Origin: Zarea fungicola
Lineage: Eukaryota; Ascomycota; Sordariomycetes; Hypocreales; Cordycipitaceae
Direction: 5' to 3'
Assembly (NCBI GenBank): GCA_900169235.1
Contig: FWCC01000221.1
Location: 49,973-113,972, forward strand
Length of the DNA: 64,000 nucleotides
Under the pieces are notes generated by a model. The model was given only the letters and a program-made list of their open reading frames with translations, ran no database searches and was not told the DNA's origin. Positions 1 to 11,504 of the stretch are shown in pieces. A program made the translations under genes and the position numbers. Position 1 is the stretch's first letter. Each line of letters opens with the position of its first letter.

Positions 1-1
1 A

Positions 2-256
2 CCTGCGCAACGATGCATGTCCTTTCAAACTCTAGGCCGTGTCCTCTTTCGCCTGGGCAACGGCGAGTGGGGTAGAACCATCAATGACCCCATCGCCATG
101 GGTGTTTGGAAAGCTGTCAAGGATGGTAGGGTCTTGGACACTTTAAACGAAGCAGCAATTGTGGAAGGAGGGCATAGAGGCAGCAAAGCTTACGCAATGG
201 AGGCCCTGTGGTTGTTCGAGAAGGGCGGTTGGAGAGAGAAGATGCAAGGCCGGTGA
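2..256 (+). CDS. C-terminal end of an RPAP1/RBA50-like protein (partial)
   Basis: The reading frame is already open at the left edge (frame from base 2) and stops with TGA at 254-256, giving about 84 residues of a C-terminus. The pattern FQTLGRVLFRLGNGEWG, then a GHRGSKAYA block and a final WLFEKGGW block, resembles the C-terminal helical repeats of fungal RBA50/RPAP1 proteins. Those proteins help assemble or import RNA polymerase II. This assignment is from memory of the family and only the tail is visible, so it is moderate. The ATG at 17 is internal and is not taken as a start, because the family is far longer and the frame continues upstream. The next gene on the same strand starts about 1 kb downstream. 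Confidence 0.5.
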   Translation, partial: PAQRCMSFQTLGRVLFRLGNGEWGRTINDPIAMGVWKAVKDGRVLDTLNEAAIVEGGHRGSKAYAMEALWLFEKGGWREKMQGR

Positions 257-1296
257 TCATTACATGGAGACGGGAACAGCAAATGAATTATGAATGGGCG
301 GCATTACGTAGTAGAAAGGGCACGGAGAATGACGCCTACATACACGAATGAATAATGTTAAATGGCTTATTTTACTTGGACGGTGGTTACTGTACATGAT
401 TTCATTCATTGTCTGAACTTCCCTTTCAACCTATTAATAGCTTAACAAAGTGGCTCGTGAATAGCGTCGATTGTGTCAGCGATGGCGATTGGCTGCACAC
501 TTAAATTAGCGGCCGCTTTCCATGGCAATTTTCGTACAAGGGACTGGACGCCAAAGCAAAGCACTTTGTACATGCTGAACTGGCCCTTGGAGCCCCTGTG
601 CTACCCAGTAAATGATAATGCTCCAAGCACAGCGCCCTCGCAAATGTACTACCGGTCTGGCTCTTGCTGTGGCAGCAGCAAGGTGGGGCTCCCGAAGCTG
701 CCTGGCCAGTCTTAATGGAGGGGAACCAAAAAAAAACATTTGCCCACAGGTTTTTTTAATACTAACGACGACTCGACTGGTCTTGCTGCCCCCATTCCCT
801 TTTTTCCCTTCTTCACCCCACAGCATCACGGCATCGCCGCCGATTGACAATTTCTCCCTACGCTGCTTGGGTGCTTGCCAATTTCCCCTGCCCTCCTCTT
901 CATTCTCCCCGGCTTCTGCATTTGTTCATTTGCGCCTACTCGAGCAACGCTTGCTTATACTTATACGGTCAGGGACTGCCTTTGTTGCCTCTCTGTTCCC
1001 CACCGCCAAATCGTTGCCCAACGACGACCCGTGCCGAGATTTGGCATTGTCCTCTTCTCCTATCCCGTCCTCAACGCACCTTTTCGAATCTTATAAGCGA
1101 CGGTTACGAAATAACCTCGATCTATATATATCTTGCTGTGTGCTCTTCGGAATTGACTCTCACCGTCCTTCCGCATCGGCACGTTCCCGTTTAGCAACAA
1201 AACTACTACAGCATCACGCGCCAGAACATCTGCATCCTGCCACGCAATTCCGTCTTGCTGCAATCACTCTTTCAGACCCTGTGACTTTGACTAGCC
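257..1296 (+). other. Intergenic and 5' leader region of the eIF2A gene
   Basis: No convincing gene is seen. Bases 750-1290 are strongly pyrimidine-rich on the plus strand, typical of a fungal promoter and 5' untranslated leader. ORFs here, including one crossing into the eIF2A gene in another frame, have proline/serine/leucine-rich low-complexity products and look like chance. Confidence 0.5.
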
Positions 1297-3379
1297 ATGG
1301 CGTCTCCATTGCAGTTCGCCTACCGGACCCTAAAGCACATTGGTGTCTTTGACGCCGAACCAGCATACGAGCCCCTTCCTGGCTTCACCAAGCCGGAAGG
1401 TAACCTTCGCTGCTGCGCATATTCACCATGTGGCCGTTACTTTGGATGGGCCTCCCCAGAGGCCACCAACGTCATTGATGCCTCTACCGGTGCCAGCATT
1501 CTTACCCTTCCCATTCTCAACGTCTACGAGCTTGGCTTCTCACCCCAGGGCACTTTTCTGATCACATGGGAGCGTCCTGCCAAGGACGAAAACGGCGATG
1601 CCACCAAGAACTTGAAGGTCTGGCGTACAGTCGAGGATGGTGTAGCCGCCGCTGATAAGCAACCGATTGGTCGTTTTGTTCAGAAGCAGCCAGGCGGCTG
1701 GAACATCCAGTACACCGCTGATGAGAAGTACTGCGCGCGCCTAGTCACCAACGAGGTGCAGTTTTACGAGACGCACGATCTTGTCACTGTCTGGAACAAG
1801 CTCCGTGTCGAGGGAGTCGCTAACTTCGCCCTTGCTCCCGGAAGCAAGAATCATGCCGTCGCTGTGTTTGTCCCTGAGCGCAAGGTAAGCTCTGCCTACC
1901 GACTTGGATGTCATTCGTGCTATGCTAACAAAGATACAGGGCCAACCCGCCTCCGTTCGCGTTTTCAACGTTCCGCAGTTCACCGCACCGATATCTCAAA
2001 AAACTTTTTTCAAGGGTGACAAAGTTCAGTTGAAGTGGAACAAGCGCGGCTCCAGCATCCTTGTGCTGGCGCAAACCGATGTCGATCGCTCGGGAAAGAG
2101 CTACTACGGTGAGACGACTCTCTATCTTCTCAGCACCAACGGCTCCTTCGATGCTCGTGTAGCGCTGGATAAGGAGGGACCAATTCACGATGTTTCGTGG
2201 TCTCCCAACTCCCGCGAGTTTGGTGTTGTCTATGGATACATGCCGGCCAAGGCTACCATTTTTAACGACCGAGCCGTCGCCACTCACTCATTCGCTCTCA
2301 GTCCTCGTAATACGATTATCTTTTCTCCTACAGGCCGTTTCGTTCTTCTGGCAGGCTTTGGAAACCTCGCTGGTCAGATTGACGTTTATGATCTTGAAAA
2401 GGACTACCGAAAGGTGTGCACGATTGAGAGCGGCAACCCAAGCGTGTGTGAGTGGAGTCCTGATAGCCGATACATCATGACTGCCACCACATCCCCTCGA
2501 CTTCGTGTCGACAACGGCGTCAAGCTCTGGCATGTGGCCGGCACTCTGATGTATAATGAAGATATGGTTGAACTATACAACGTTGTCTGGAGACCACAGG
2601 AGGCCGCTGCCGCCTCAGGCGACCCGCTCGCAACCATTCCATCACCTCACACCTCAGCTGCCACCTACCTCGGTACAGTCAAGACCCCGAGCAAACCTGC
2701 CGGGGCTTACCGCCCCCCTGGTGCGAGGGGTCTTGCCACTCCTTTACACTTCAAGCGCGAGGACGAGGGAGGTGCCGCTCATGTCGTCAGCAATGGTACT
2801 CAGAATGTTGGCCCTAACGGCTTCGGTCGCACTCGCCGTGCAGTCCCTGGCGCTGAGCTTGCCGACTCTGCTACCGCTCCAGCGCGCTCTGTTCCCGGCG
2901 CCGAGCCAGTCGACAATGATGCTGCCAAAAAGAACAAGAAGAAGAGAAGCAAGAAGAACGCCAATCAAGGCGAGGGCAAGCTTGAGGCCGAGCCTAATGG
3001 TGGAGCTAGCCTCGCCCCGCCGCAGCAAGGGCATGATGGCCGCGCCGTCGAGAGACGCGGTGGTCCCGGCGGTAACAACGATCGCAACTACCGTAGCCGT
3101 TCCAGAAACAATGGTGGGCGCAGCCGCAGCAACACCCACCAGGGTCAACGCAACGGCGGCAATGCAGCTCAACAAGCCCCAGCCCAGGGCGCTGACAACG
3201 CAGCAGACTCGAACCCTCAGGCCAAGAAGATTCGCAGTCTGCAGAAGAAGGTCCGAGCCATTGAGGACCTTGAAATGCGCCTGGCAGGTGGAGAGAAGCT
3301 TGAGGATACACAACTGAAGAAGATCCATACCAAGGCCGCTGTGATTAAGGAGCTTCAGGGCCTCGGCGCTGAGGCTTAG
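1297..3379 (+). CDS. Translation initiation factor eIF2A, WD-repeat
   Basis: Two exons, 1297-1884 and 1940-3379, with a 55-bp GTAAGC...ACAG intron in phase 0, encode 675 aa, close to the usual length. The N-terminal 450 or so residues form the WD-type beta-propeller of eIF2A (for example the CAYSPCGRYFGWASPE and CEWSPDSRYIMTATTSPRLRVDNG stretches). A low-complexity linker follows, with a lysine/arginine patch near residues 526-540 and an arginine/asparagine/glycine-rich part. The last 50 residues form a charged helix, IRSLQKKVRAIEDLEMRL, matching the known C-terminal region. eIF2A is a cytosolic factor that can deliver initiator tRNA to the 40S subunit independently of eIF2 and is largely dispensable in yeast. 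The start ATG follows a pyrimidine-rich leader and gives the standard N-terminus. The join is certain because the intron interrupts a conserved propeller blade. Confidence 0.93.
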
Positions 3380-4123
3380 ACCAGACAAGTCTTCCCAAAG
3401 GACATAAGCTGCCACATTCTATTCCATTTTGCAACCTATTGTATCTTGGTAATTGTATGTGGTTGTGATGGAAGTCAGTCTTGGATACAAAAGGGGAGAG
3501 AGGAAATGCTGAAAGCTGTAACGATTATACAAGGTGGGAAGGATCACCGATCATGGTACAAGAAAAATAAGAAGCTGGACGGCAACTCGTTTTAAATCAA
3601 GAAGGCGAAACGGTAGCATAGATTCGCTGGAAGCGCGAGTGTAGGTAGCCGGGTTTTATAAAGTGAATAATTACCTATGTTCATCTAAGCCTTGCGCCTG
3701 GATGTGGACCGAAGCGTCATTGGCAATCCTCTCCGTCGACATCAAGTCTCTTTGAAGTCCCATGATTACCAGCAATTTAATATGGAGTTCCGGTTCCCGT
3801 CAAAATAAAATAAACATTAGCTGAAGTCCTAACAGAATGCACATCACAAATTTTTCGCCCGACAAAAAGTGGGTAAATTCCCGGATCCCGATCGCCGCAT
3901 GGAGGCGACCGAGGCCGTCTCGGTCAGGTTCAGGCCGGCCGGTGATCATGCGCCGACTCTTGGGCATCAGCGTTCTTATAAAAGAGAAGTTATCGAGGGA
4001 AATTCCTTGAATTGTATGTTCTCATCATGCGATCACTTCAGATTCTTTAAAAAGGCTTTTTTACTATAAAAGAAAAACCGCAAAGAAACTAACCAAATAC
4101 TATTTACAAGTGCACAGCTCGAG
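3380..4123 (+). other. Intergenic region upstream of the MFS gene
   Basis: No gene is seen between the eIF2A stop and the transporter start. It holds the eIF2A 3' end and the transporter promoter. Around 3855-3955 it is locally GC-rich, and the stretch before the start codon is A-rich. Confidence 0.5.
3977..3984 (+). promoter_or_regulatory. Possible TATA box of the MFS transporter gene
   Basis: The motif TATAAAAG lies 140 bp upstream of the transporter start codon, after a GC-rich segment and before an A-rich leader. Position and sequence fit a core promoter, but this is a motif match only. Confidence 0.35.
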
Positions 4124-5503
4124 ATGAGTGTCACCAAGACTGACCTCGAGGCTTCTTCTGGTGAAGATAGCCGAAGCGCAGATGTGGTGGTCCCTTTGAC
4201 TGCAGACAAAAATGAGGTTCTCGGACAAACAGACGATGACTTTCCCGATGGTGGCCTAAAGGCGTGGAGTGTGGTCGCGGGTGGTGCATCAATCTTCTTT
4301 TGCTGTCTGGGGTTCGGCAGCTCATTTGGCACCTTCCAGGCGTACAACTTAGATCACCAGCTAAAAGACCAGTCTCCAGATAGCATTGCCTGGATCGGAT
4401 CCGTTTCGGCATTTCTGCCTTTTGCGTCGGGGGTGATTGGCGGGCCTATGTTTGATCGTTATGGCGCTTGGGTACGTCCGTCGCCTTGACTACAGCGTCT
4501 TCCCATTCTCTGTTGCGGTAGAGATTTACTAAGTTTTTCCTAGCTTGTCCGCCCCGGTACACTTCTATACCTCCTTTCCATGATGATGCTCAGCCTGTGC
4601 AAAACATACTGGCAGATCATGCTAGTGCAGGGCGTTCTCATGGGCATCTCCATGGCCTTTCTCCAGTTCCCAGCCTTTGCCGCCGCCGGCCAGTACTTTA
4701 AGAAAAAGCGCGCCTCTGCTCTCGGCATCATGGTAGCTGGCTCATCCATTGGTGGCATCGTCATGCCCATGCTCCTCTCCAAGATGCTTAACAGCTCCAG
4801 CCTCAGCTTCGGCTGGTCCGTCCGCGTCGTTGGGTTTTTTATCATGCCCTTTTTGCTTTTTGCCTGCGTCGCCGTCAGGCCACGCCTGCCGCCACGTAAG
4901 AACAGGTTCTGGATCACCGACGTGTACCGCAACACCTCCTTTATGCTATTCTGCACCTCTTTCTTTTTCGTCCTTATTGGCATGTTCACACCAATCTTCT
5001 TCCTGCCCACGTACGCCGTCCGGCGCGGCATGGGCGCCACCCTGGCCGGCTACCTGCCCGCCATCCTCAACGCGGCGTCCACATTCGGTCGTGTTATCCC
5101 GGGTGTGCTGGCCGATAAGTTCGGCCCCATTAACATTTTTTTCGTGGGCGGCATCGCGACGGGTATCGTCATATTTTGTTTTGACAGACTGGAAACCAAC
5201 GCCGCCCTCATTGGATATTCAGTTGTCTTTGGGTTCGTCTCGGGCACGCTAATCTCCGGTGCATCAGCGGCAATTGCGGTTTTTGTCAAAGATGTTCGCG
5301 ATATTGGCACGTATATGGGCATGGGCATGGCTTTTAGCTCGTTTGGCATTCTAATAGGGCCGCCTGTTAGTGGCGTATTTGTCAAGACGTATGGGGGCTT
5401 TTTCGAACTGGCCATGTTTAGCGGTTCAATGTGCCTGTTCGGTGGAATTCTTGCCATTGCCACGAAGAGCTTGACGCCGCAAGGTCTCTTTGGCCGAACC
5501 TGA
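4124..5503 (+). CDS. Monocarboxylate-type major facilitator (MFS) transporter
   Basis: Two exons, 4124-4471 and 4544-5503, joined in phase 0 across a 72-bp GTACGT...CTAG intron, give 435 aa. A cytosolic N-terminus of about 45 acidic residues precedes GGLKAWSVVAGG, the hallmark entry into helix 1 in fungal monocarboxylate-transporter-like (MCH) proteins. PMFDRYGAW follows in the first intracellular loop, then a run of hydrophobic segments consistent with 12 helices. The second half carries the NAASTFGRVIPGVLADKFG stretch, a typical conserved loop. Substrates in this family range from monocarboxylates to riboflavin and are not predictable here. It is a plasma-membrane or organelle secondary transporter, with no biosynthetic cluster around it. 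The intron splits the GAW/VRPG stretch, which is continuous in relatives. Confidence 0.88.
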
Positions 5504-6220
5504 GGCCAAGAGTCTGACTTGGGGCCACAGATCCAGATAACAATAATTACCGCTGTATTATACTTGGATCTGGTTAAACTCGACTTTTTTCTACTATTAA
5601 CAGAATATGTTAGCTGTTTGCTTTCTGTAAACATAGGGTTCATGTATCTTGAAAAGGGCTATTTGATGCAGTTGTTACTATTTTGACCGTTGACCATTCT
5701 TTTCGGGTTTGCAATGGAGCCGCCTCTCATCCCTAAGTATATAAATTGGTGCGGATTTATTGCTTTTGCATTATGAGCAGGTTTAAACCGTCAAGCAGCC
5801 AGCAGCGTTCAGTCGCACGACCAGAAGGGCGTCAAACCGTTAAAACCTCTCTGCCACGCTGGCCTTCCAGATTCTTCAATGCATATATTTCTAATTTAGA
5901 AAGGGTTGCTGTTGTGGTGAAACTCGGCAAGTAGATACCTGCGCACCTGGAATGGTTTCAAAAATGAAACTCGGCTGCTATTTTTGAGGCAGATGCATTT
6001 CCGGAGTTACACTTCATTGATCCTGTCGCATTTCTTATACTTCAAATCGCCCATTTCGGGGCCAGATTCGAAAAGGCGCCATTCTTATCCAGTTTGCCAC
6101 ACCGGCTGGCCACCTCAACCCAGTTTGTTCCACTAAAGATAAAAAGAAATCTTGAAAGTAATGGCGCTTAACTAGTATAAGCTCAAATAAATCTGCCGAG
6201 ATCCAATGATAAACCAATAA
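5504..6220 (+). other. Intergenic, no gene seen
   Basis: Moderately AT-rich sequence with no coding signal. It covers the transporter 3' end and the upstream flank of the tRNA gene. Confidence 0.5.
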
Positions 6221-6313
6221 GACAACGTGCCCGAGTGGCCTAAGGGGTGTGACTAGAATTATTCAAGAGATCACATGGGTTCGCCCGCGTAGGTTCAAAT
6301 CCTGCCGTTGTCG
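6221..6313 (+). tRNA. tRNA-Ser(AGA) with an 11-nt intron
   Basis: A class II tRNA folds cleanly. The acceptor stem GACAACG (6221-6227) pairs with CGTTGTC (6306-6312), with discriminator G at 6313. The D-stem is CCC/GGG. The anticodon stem TGTGA (6248-6252) pairs with TCACA (6271-6275). The anticodon AGA lies at 6255-6257 after the usual C-T. A long variable arm with GGG/CCC pairing follows, then the T-stem GTAGG/CCTGC with loop TTCAAAT. The loop between the anticodon stem halves is 18 nt; removing 11 nt (6259-6269) after position 37 leaves the standard 7-nt loop and an 82-nt tRNA. Identity as serine also rests on strong likeness to yeast tRNA-Ser(AGA). It reads AGA, so after inosine modification it decodes UCU/UCC/UCA. 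Confidence 0.9.
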
Positions 6314-6323
6314 AGTTAATTAA

Positions 6324-6328
6324 TTTTT
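6324..6328 (+). terminator. RNA polymerase III terminator of the tRNA gene
   Basis: A run of five T residues starts 11 bases after the tRNA discriminator base, which is the usual Pol III stop signal. Confidence 0.7.
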
Positions 6329-8459
6329 GGTCCCAAAAGCTGTGGATTTTTGCACACCAGCCTGTACTTGTCATTTTTTTTTTTACAAAAATTTACCTTG
6401 ACGCCAGTTCAACAGGAATTAGAAGAAGACCGCGAGTGTTGTCTGGACTACTGAGTTAAAAGATACGAAGGAAAAATTGATGAAGTTCCAAGTTCAGGTA
6501 ACGACGACGGCGATGCTATGGTCGTTACCAGTGAGTCGCCGGCGATACCGTAAAGGGATAGGAATGCAGAGATTGGACTTATTACATAGAGAAACTCTTG
6601 AGCACCTCAAAAGGAAAGGGGAAGTTCCTAAACTTTTATCCAAAGCACCGCTACTTGTGTAGATTTAGAAGAAGCCCGTATTCCCGGCTACTTCCAAATC
6701 CGGATTCAATGGCTACAATGGCATTACCCGTGACAAACAAGTGTACACTCGTCTTAAATGCAAAACAGAAAACTTCAGTCTCCCTTTTCTCGAACTAAAG
6801 CCATTGGTTTCAGGAGCTCACACTCACTATGATGTAAAAGGCCTTCTAGCCCTCATTATTGGTGGGTTGTACTGGTGCATAGCCTCGTTGAAACGTGCTG
6901 CAAGATGTGCCTGTTGTCTGTAATTCCGTCATATCGCTTCGATCTCCCTTGTGCGGCGTGCTGACTTCGGTAATTCTGAATATAACTGACATTGACAGGG
7001 GCTTTGTATCTTAGTTCCATGTCGAGTGGTCTTGCTGGCTTTTTTGCCATGCTTCGCCGACTAGTGCAAATATCGGCATCGTGGACAATGGTCAACATTT
7101 CTTACAATGATCAAGACATGGAGAAATGTCGCGAGACTACGAATGTAGAGCCTGTTTTGATGCTGTTAAATGTGGCCATGACATCGCGCGTGATTTTATT
7201 TTGTTCTGTACGATTGGCCATCCTTCGAGCGGTTTTGACTTGTACTTTGTAATCGGTTGCGTGGGGACGGTTTGGAGGTAGCCGTGACCAAGCATGTTCT
7301 TTCCCGAACCGAGGTCATGGCCTCAGAATTTATAAAATCAACGGTTTGACGACAAAGAGATGAAGTTTCCTAGAGGAATGATTAACAGATCCATCAGCAG
7401 TCCTTGTTGTTGCCACAATCGATCCCGCTGGGATAAAACCGTGATGATCAAAAGACCGGAATGGCAACTTGGTAATGTTCCACGTTGTGTACTTCTATAG
7501 TAGCATTTAAGATGCCACGGGGGCAGTTCTTCTTGGAGCAAGCTTGTTTCCCTATCTTTCTCTGATAGAAAACTACAGAAGAAAAGGACTGCAATTGAAG
7601 TGCCGATCATTGCTGGCCGTAGTTCTGTATGCTTACGAACAATACTTGTCCGTTCGTAAATCCTCTTTTATAAAACAATCGCTTAATTGAAGCCTATTAT
7701 GCCTCCGAGCCAAGAAGTTGGACTAACTCAGCAATCTTCAGCACACTTTTAGCATCCAACTTAACAGCTGTTGAAACTACCCTAGATATCCAGCGGGAAT
7801 TATGTGTAACATAAGCTAGATGTGCTCTTTTGCGTCTACATGGTGACAGTCTCTCCAGACTCAACCTCAGAAGCTTCTCTTACCCAATTCTAGGAAGCCA
7901 AGTTTCACAAACAAAAAATAGGAAGGCGGGGAGGTGTTAATTCAACAGCTTGTTCTTGATGGCCGTGTGATCCCATGATACTACTAGTCTCGCTCGACCT
8001 GAACGAGAGTTGCCGCTCTGCATCACTGTATCTTCTTGCCGTATTTTCGCGTCCATGGTTTCATGTTAATCGGTATTGCACACAAAATTATATGTTGAAT
8101 CAAGTGCAGTATTTAGAAAGATTGTAAATCAACTCTGATTCATAGCATCGTGTTGGTGCAAGGACAGACCTCTTTTACCGGTGTACAACCACAAGCCTGA
8201 CATGGCAACTCTTCCCCTTTAGCTATGATTTGGTCATTACTAAAGTGTTCCGTGTCAGTAATCCTTTTCTTTATTTAAGGTGAAGGGAGACCCCAGCTGG
8301 CCACCTTGTTATTTTCCGTCCAAAAAAGTTATTCTGTTGCAAAGGTCGAAAAGGTGCCTATTGCGGACCACTATGTCGTTCTCGGTAAGCCGACCACCGT
8401 GTTGCCTCTACCCTGGTACCTGGTTTGAATAGCTCGCCCACATAGGAAACAAAGCCGAA
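6329..8459 (+). other. Gene-poor intergenic stretch
   Basis: Just over 2 kb with only short scattered ORFs (under 95 codons), without recognisable domains, good splice structure or codon character. The ATG at 8373 followed by GTAAGC at 8385 could mark a spliced leader for the next ORF, but no in-frame join was found. Confidence 0.5.
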
Positions 8460-8780
8460 ATGTGTGAATTTTATACACACAAGTATAAATGCAGTCATCG
8501 ACGTTCAGGCCCAGGCGGGAAGTGGAAGTATTGCCCAGACGCAACAATGGCACCAACATCAGGAAAGATACATTGTGACCAACTCAAGCAAGGATTAATT
8601 GAAATTATCTGCGGCAAAAAGGAATGCATTATCGTCTTTTATCAGAAATGCGGATGGAGCTGCTATAAATGCAAGACAACCAACGAGCCTAATAAGGTTG
8701 CGTTGACCTGCGTCAACCAAGCCTGCAAGCATTTTGCATGCGGTACATGTAGAATTATGCCGAAAACGACGAGGGAGTAA
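8460..8780 (+). CDS. Small cysteine-rich hypothetical protein (106 aa)
   Basis: A single open frame from ATG 8460 to TAA encodes 106 residues with about a dozen cysteines. The spacing suggests metal binding, not a secreted disulphide knot: CEFYTHKYKCSH near the N-terminus, a SCYKC pair near residues 68-71, and a closing CVNQACKHFACGTC cluster. No signal peptide or membrane segment is present, so it is predicted to be cytosolic or nuclear. Short proteins with this mix of Cys/His pairs are common among uncharacterised ascomycete proteins, and I do not know a function. It stands alone in a gene-poor stretch. A short upstream exon or 5' UTR intron (GTAAGC at 8385, CATAG at 8441-8445) is possible but does not join in frame. 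Confidence 0.55.
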   Translation: MCEFYTHKYKCSHRRSGPGGKWKYCPDATMAPTSGKIHCDQLKQGLIEIICGKKECIIVFYQKCGWSCYKCKTTNEPNKVALTCVNQACKHFACGTCRIMPKTTRE

Positions 8781-10179
8781 TCATCGTAAATATTTACAGA
8801 CCAGTTTTAGTATCAGCCTAGATTAAACCTTTCCTTTGAAACCGCTTGCGGTGCACCTTGGCTTCCAGCATTTCTTAAAGCATACTCACTTAAGCGGCAA
8901 TGTACTGGCCGATCGGACATTGACAGCCAGTGACAGTAATGAAAGAATACAAACGAGAAGCTACAAGATAACACTAAAAAAAAGTTATTGTCGTTCTTTC
9001 CCAAAAAAAAAGGACGAGCAGTGAGTGTAGTGCCGAAACTTCCCAACCAGTCAAATGGAAACGCCTACGCATCACCAACTTTGATTTAAACTCTCCGTGC
9101 TGTGTGTAGTATCCGCATTGCGTAATTAATTAATGAATTGACATTCTGTGAGGGAATTTCTTCTTTTCCCAGTGAAAGTTCCACAGTTAGAAATCTAGAC
9201 CACATCGAGTCACAGTCACAGAGCCTGTGGCACATAATACTGTAGTCCTACACGGAACACCGGAATTCAATCGCGGTACAAATGTTGCAACTGTAAAAGG
9301 TGACAGCAGAAACGGTATGACGGCCACAGAGCAACATATCCGGTCTCAGGATGCTGCCTAGCGTGTCTACTTCGCGGCGGATATACAGAGTGCCGGCCAG
9401 AGGGGACTGCAGCTTTTCCACTGACTTCAGGCGCAAGACAACGTAAAACCCAAGGATTCGCACGGAGAATTTGGTGTAAAATATTTTCAGTAAATGAGTC
9501 TATCGTTCAACAGAAATGAGATCTATGACGGCCGTGATTCGGAAGCTCCGAAAAGCTGGCACACATTGCATACAGCTCTGTCATTGATAAACACTGTACT
9601 GTATCAGTACACTCCGGCTTAAGAAGTTGAAGTAACGTTAGTTTATCGAGGTGGTGCACGGTTGGCGGCTGATTGGCATACAGCAGAGTCACAAGAGCCT
9701 CTAAACAAGAAGTGCTGCCAGACCGCTCCGTAGCAAGCACCAACTACTTACTTGGTCAAATTTTGCCTTTACTTAATAGCCGTCAGTATTTATTATTATA
9801 GATAGTTATGCATGTTCAGAATACGACGCAGTCGCATCATCGTAGCCGGCGTCTTGCCGGGCGAACCGATTTTGGCAGGTCTATTCCGCGGCTCGTATTT
9901 GCCGACGGAATCCTCAAGATGGCCTAGCAATGAAACCAATAGGGCAGCCAGAAGGGTCAGGCGTAAACCAGCTTCCAAGTTCTGTTGCTGATGCAACTCA
10001 AGGTCGTAATGTACTTTTGCGTTATGCAAAGCCTAGCGGGTAGATCTATTCTAGATCAGGCAGTTGGTTCTCGGTGATCGTCTGTTGACAGCCTGGATAA
10101 TGCCCATGCAGTTGTCATAAAAGAGTGCAATTCCTTTGATAGTTTTATTTATACTCTTCATGATTTATTTTTGCTCGAA
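8781..10179 (+). other. Intergenic, no supported gene
   Basis: About 1.4 kb of mixed sequence. Three minus-strand ORFs of 70-80 codons (ending near 9248, 9507 and 9796) lie in succession but do not join through plausible introns and match no family I know. They may be chance or remnants. An ATAAAAG motif near 10117 lies about 60 bp before the protease start. Confidence 0.45.
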
Positions 10180-11504
10180 ATGAAGATTCCTAGCTCGCTT
10201 GGTGTTTCGTTGCTTTTACTGGCCAACGATGTCCAGTCGGCCATTACACTGCCGCTTAAGCCGATTTTTAAGAAACTCGGTGGGACAATCAAGCAGGCAA
10301 TCAAGACCAACGACAAAACAGCCATCACTGTTCCTGTGAAGGACTGGATTAAGCACACTGCTGACCTACAGGCATGTTATTCCTAATTTTTCTTCTTACC
10401 TAGTTTTGCACAACAATGTTGTAGTCTCATTTTAATTCCCGAACTTGGCTAATCTTTGCAGTGGTATACTGAAGTCGAAGTGGGAACGCCATCGCAAAAG
10501 TTGTAAGTGGCGTGCTTCTCTGTGTTGAACATTTCTGACTGATTAGCAACGTCATTTTCGACACCGGTTCCTTTGACATGTTCATTGCCGACAAGAACTG
10601 TACAGACTGCAGCAAATCACGACTTTTTGACTCGGACCAATCGAGTTCCTTTAGTGATCAGCCTGGCAACCGCGACGACTTCAGCTACGGCACCGGCGTT
10701 GATTCGACTCCTCTCCCCCCGGGTGGTGAGGGAGTCAGCGGGCGCTATGTAACTGACAGAGTAGGAATTTCTGGACATTACGTAAATGAGCAGCAGTTCC
10801 TCCTTTGCGACGACTATCCAGAATTCATGAATGACGTTCCCTTTGACGGTGTCATGGGCATTGGACAAAGAGGCATAAGCTCTCTTCCTAGTGGACAGCC
10901 GTGGTACTGGGCACTGTACGCAACTGGCCAGCTCGAAGGTCCCGAGTTTTCCATGTATTATCCTTCTGGCAAGGAGGATGGCGCTGAGATGACTCTTGGT
11001 GGTACTAACCCAGCTCGCTATACGGGCGATATTTACAAGGTGAATCTAATCGGTGACGGCAATTTTATCGTCAGGCAGCCCTCCATGGCCATCAATGGCA
11101 AGAGCTTCAGCCCGGCTGCCGGCAGAACAGCCATTCTTGACTCTGGTACAGCCTACTTTGCTACTGATGACCAGCTGGTCTCTGCAGTTTACAAATCCAT
11201 CTCTCCGCAGATCAAGAAACTCAACCAAGAAGCTTGGGGAGTCTCTTGCGAGATTATCGAGTCGCTCGCCGTCAGCTTTACCTTTACGTTTGGCGAGGGT
11301 GCTGGTCTTTTCAATGCCACTATGCCCAAGGAAGCCTTTAACTTGGGTCCGTATGAGGGCAAACCGGGTATCTGTCAGACTGTGTTCAGCAGTCTATCGC
11401 TTGGAAGCAAGACATTCTTGATTGGCGCGCCGCTTCTGAAGCAGTACTACACGGTCTGGGATGGGTTGAACTTGAAGATGGGATTCGCGAAGCTGAGGAA
11501 CTAG
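10180..11504 (+). CDS. Secreted pepsin-like aspartic protease (family A1)
   Basis: Three exons, 10180-10371, 10462-10502 and 10547-11504, encode 396 aa. The N-terminus MKIPSSLGVSLLLLANDVQSA is a signal peptide, followed by a propeptide with basic residues. WYTEVEVGTPSQKF leads into the first catalytic motif FDTGS (Asp83), then a flap YGTG segment. The second motif is LDSGT (Asp276), and the C-terminus ends in the usual hydrophobic LKMGFAKL strand. It should be secreted and act on proteins at acid pH. The first intron has non-canonical borders, GCATGT at 10372 and TTTGCAG at 10461. No GT donor keeps the conserved LQWYTEVEVGTP frame. The start at 10180 is the only ATG that places a signal peptide at the N-terminus. 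Confidence 0.9.

Noticed and set aside
612..1352. A 246-codon ORF upstream of and overlapping the eIF2A start
   Set aside because: Proline/serine/leucine-rich product from a pyrimidine tract, no domain, and it overlaps a certain start in another frame.
8373..8445. A four-codon first exon with GTAAGC...CATAG intron for the cysteine-rich gene
   Set aside because: The join puts the downstream exon in the wrong frame, so at most it is a 5' UTR intron.
8781..10030. Three consecutive minus-strand ORFs as one spliced gene
   Set aside because: No donor/acceptor pairs join their frames and no conserved motif links them.
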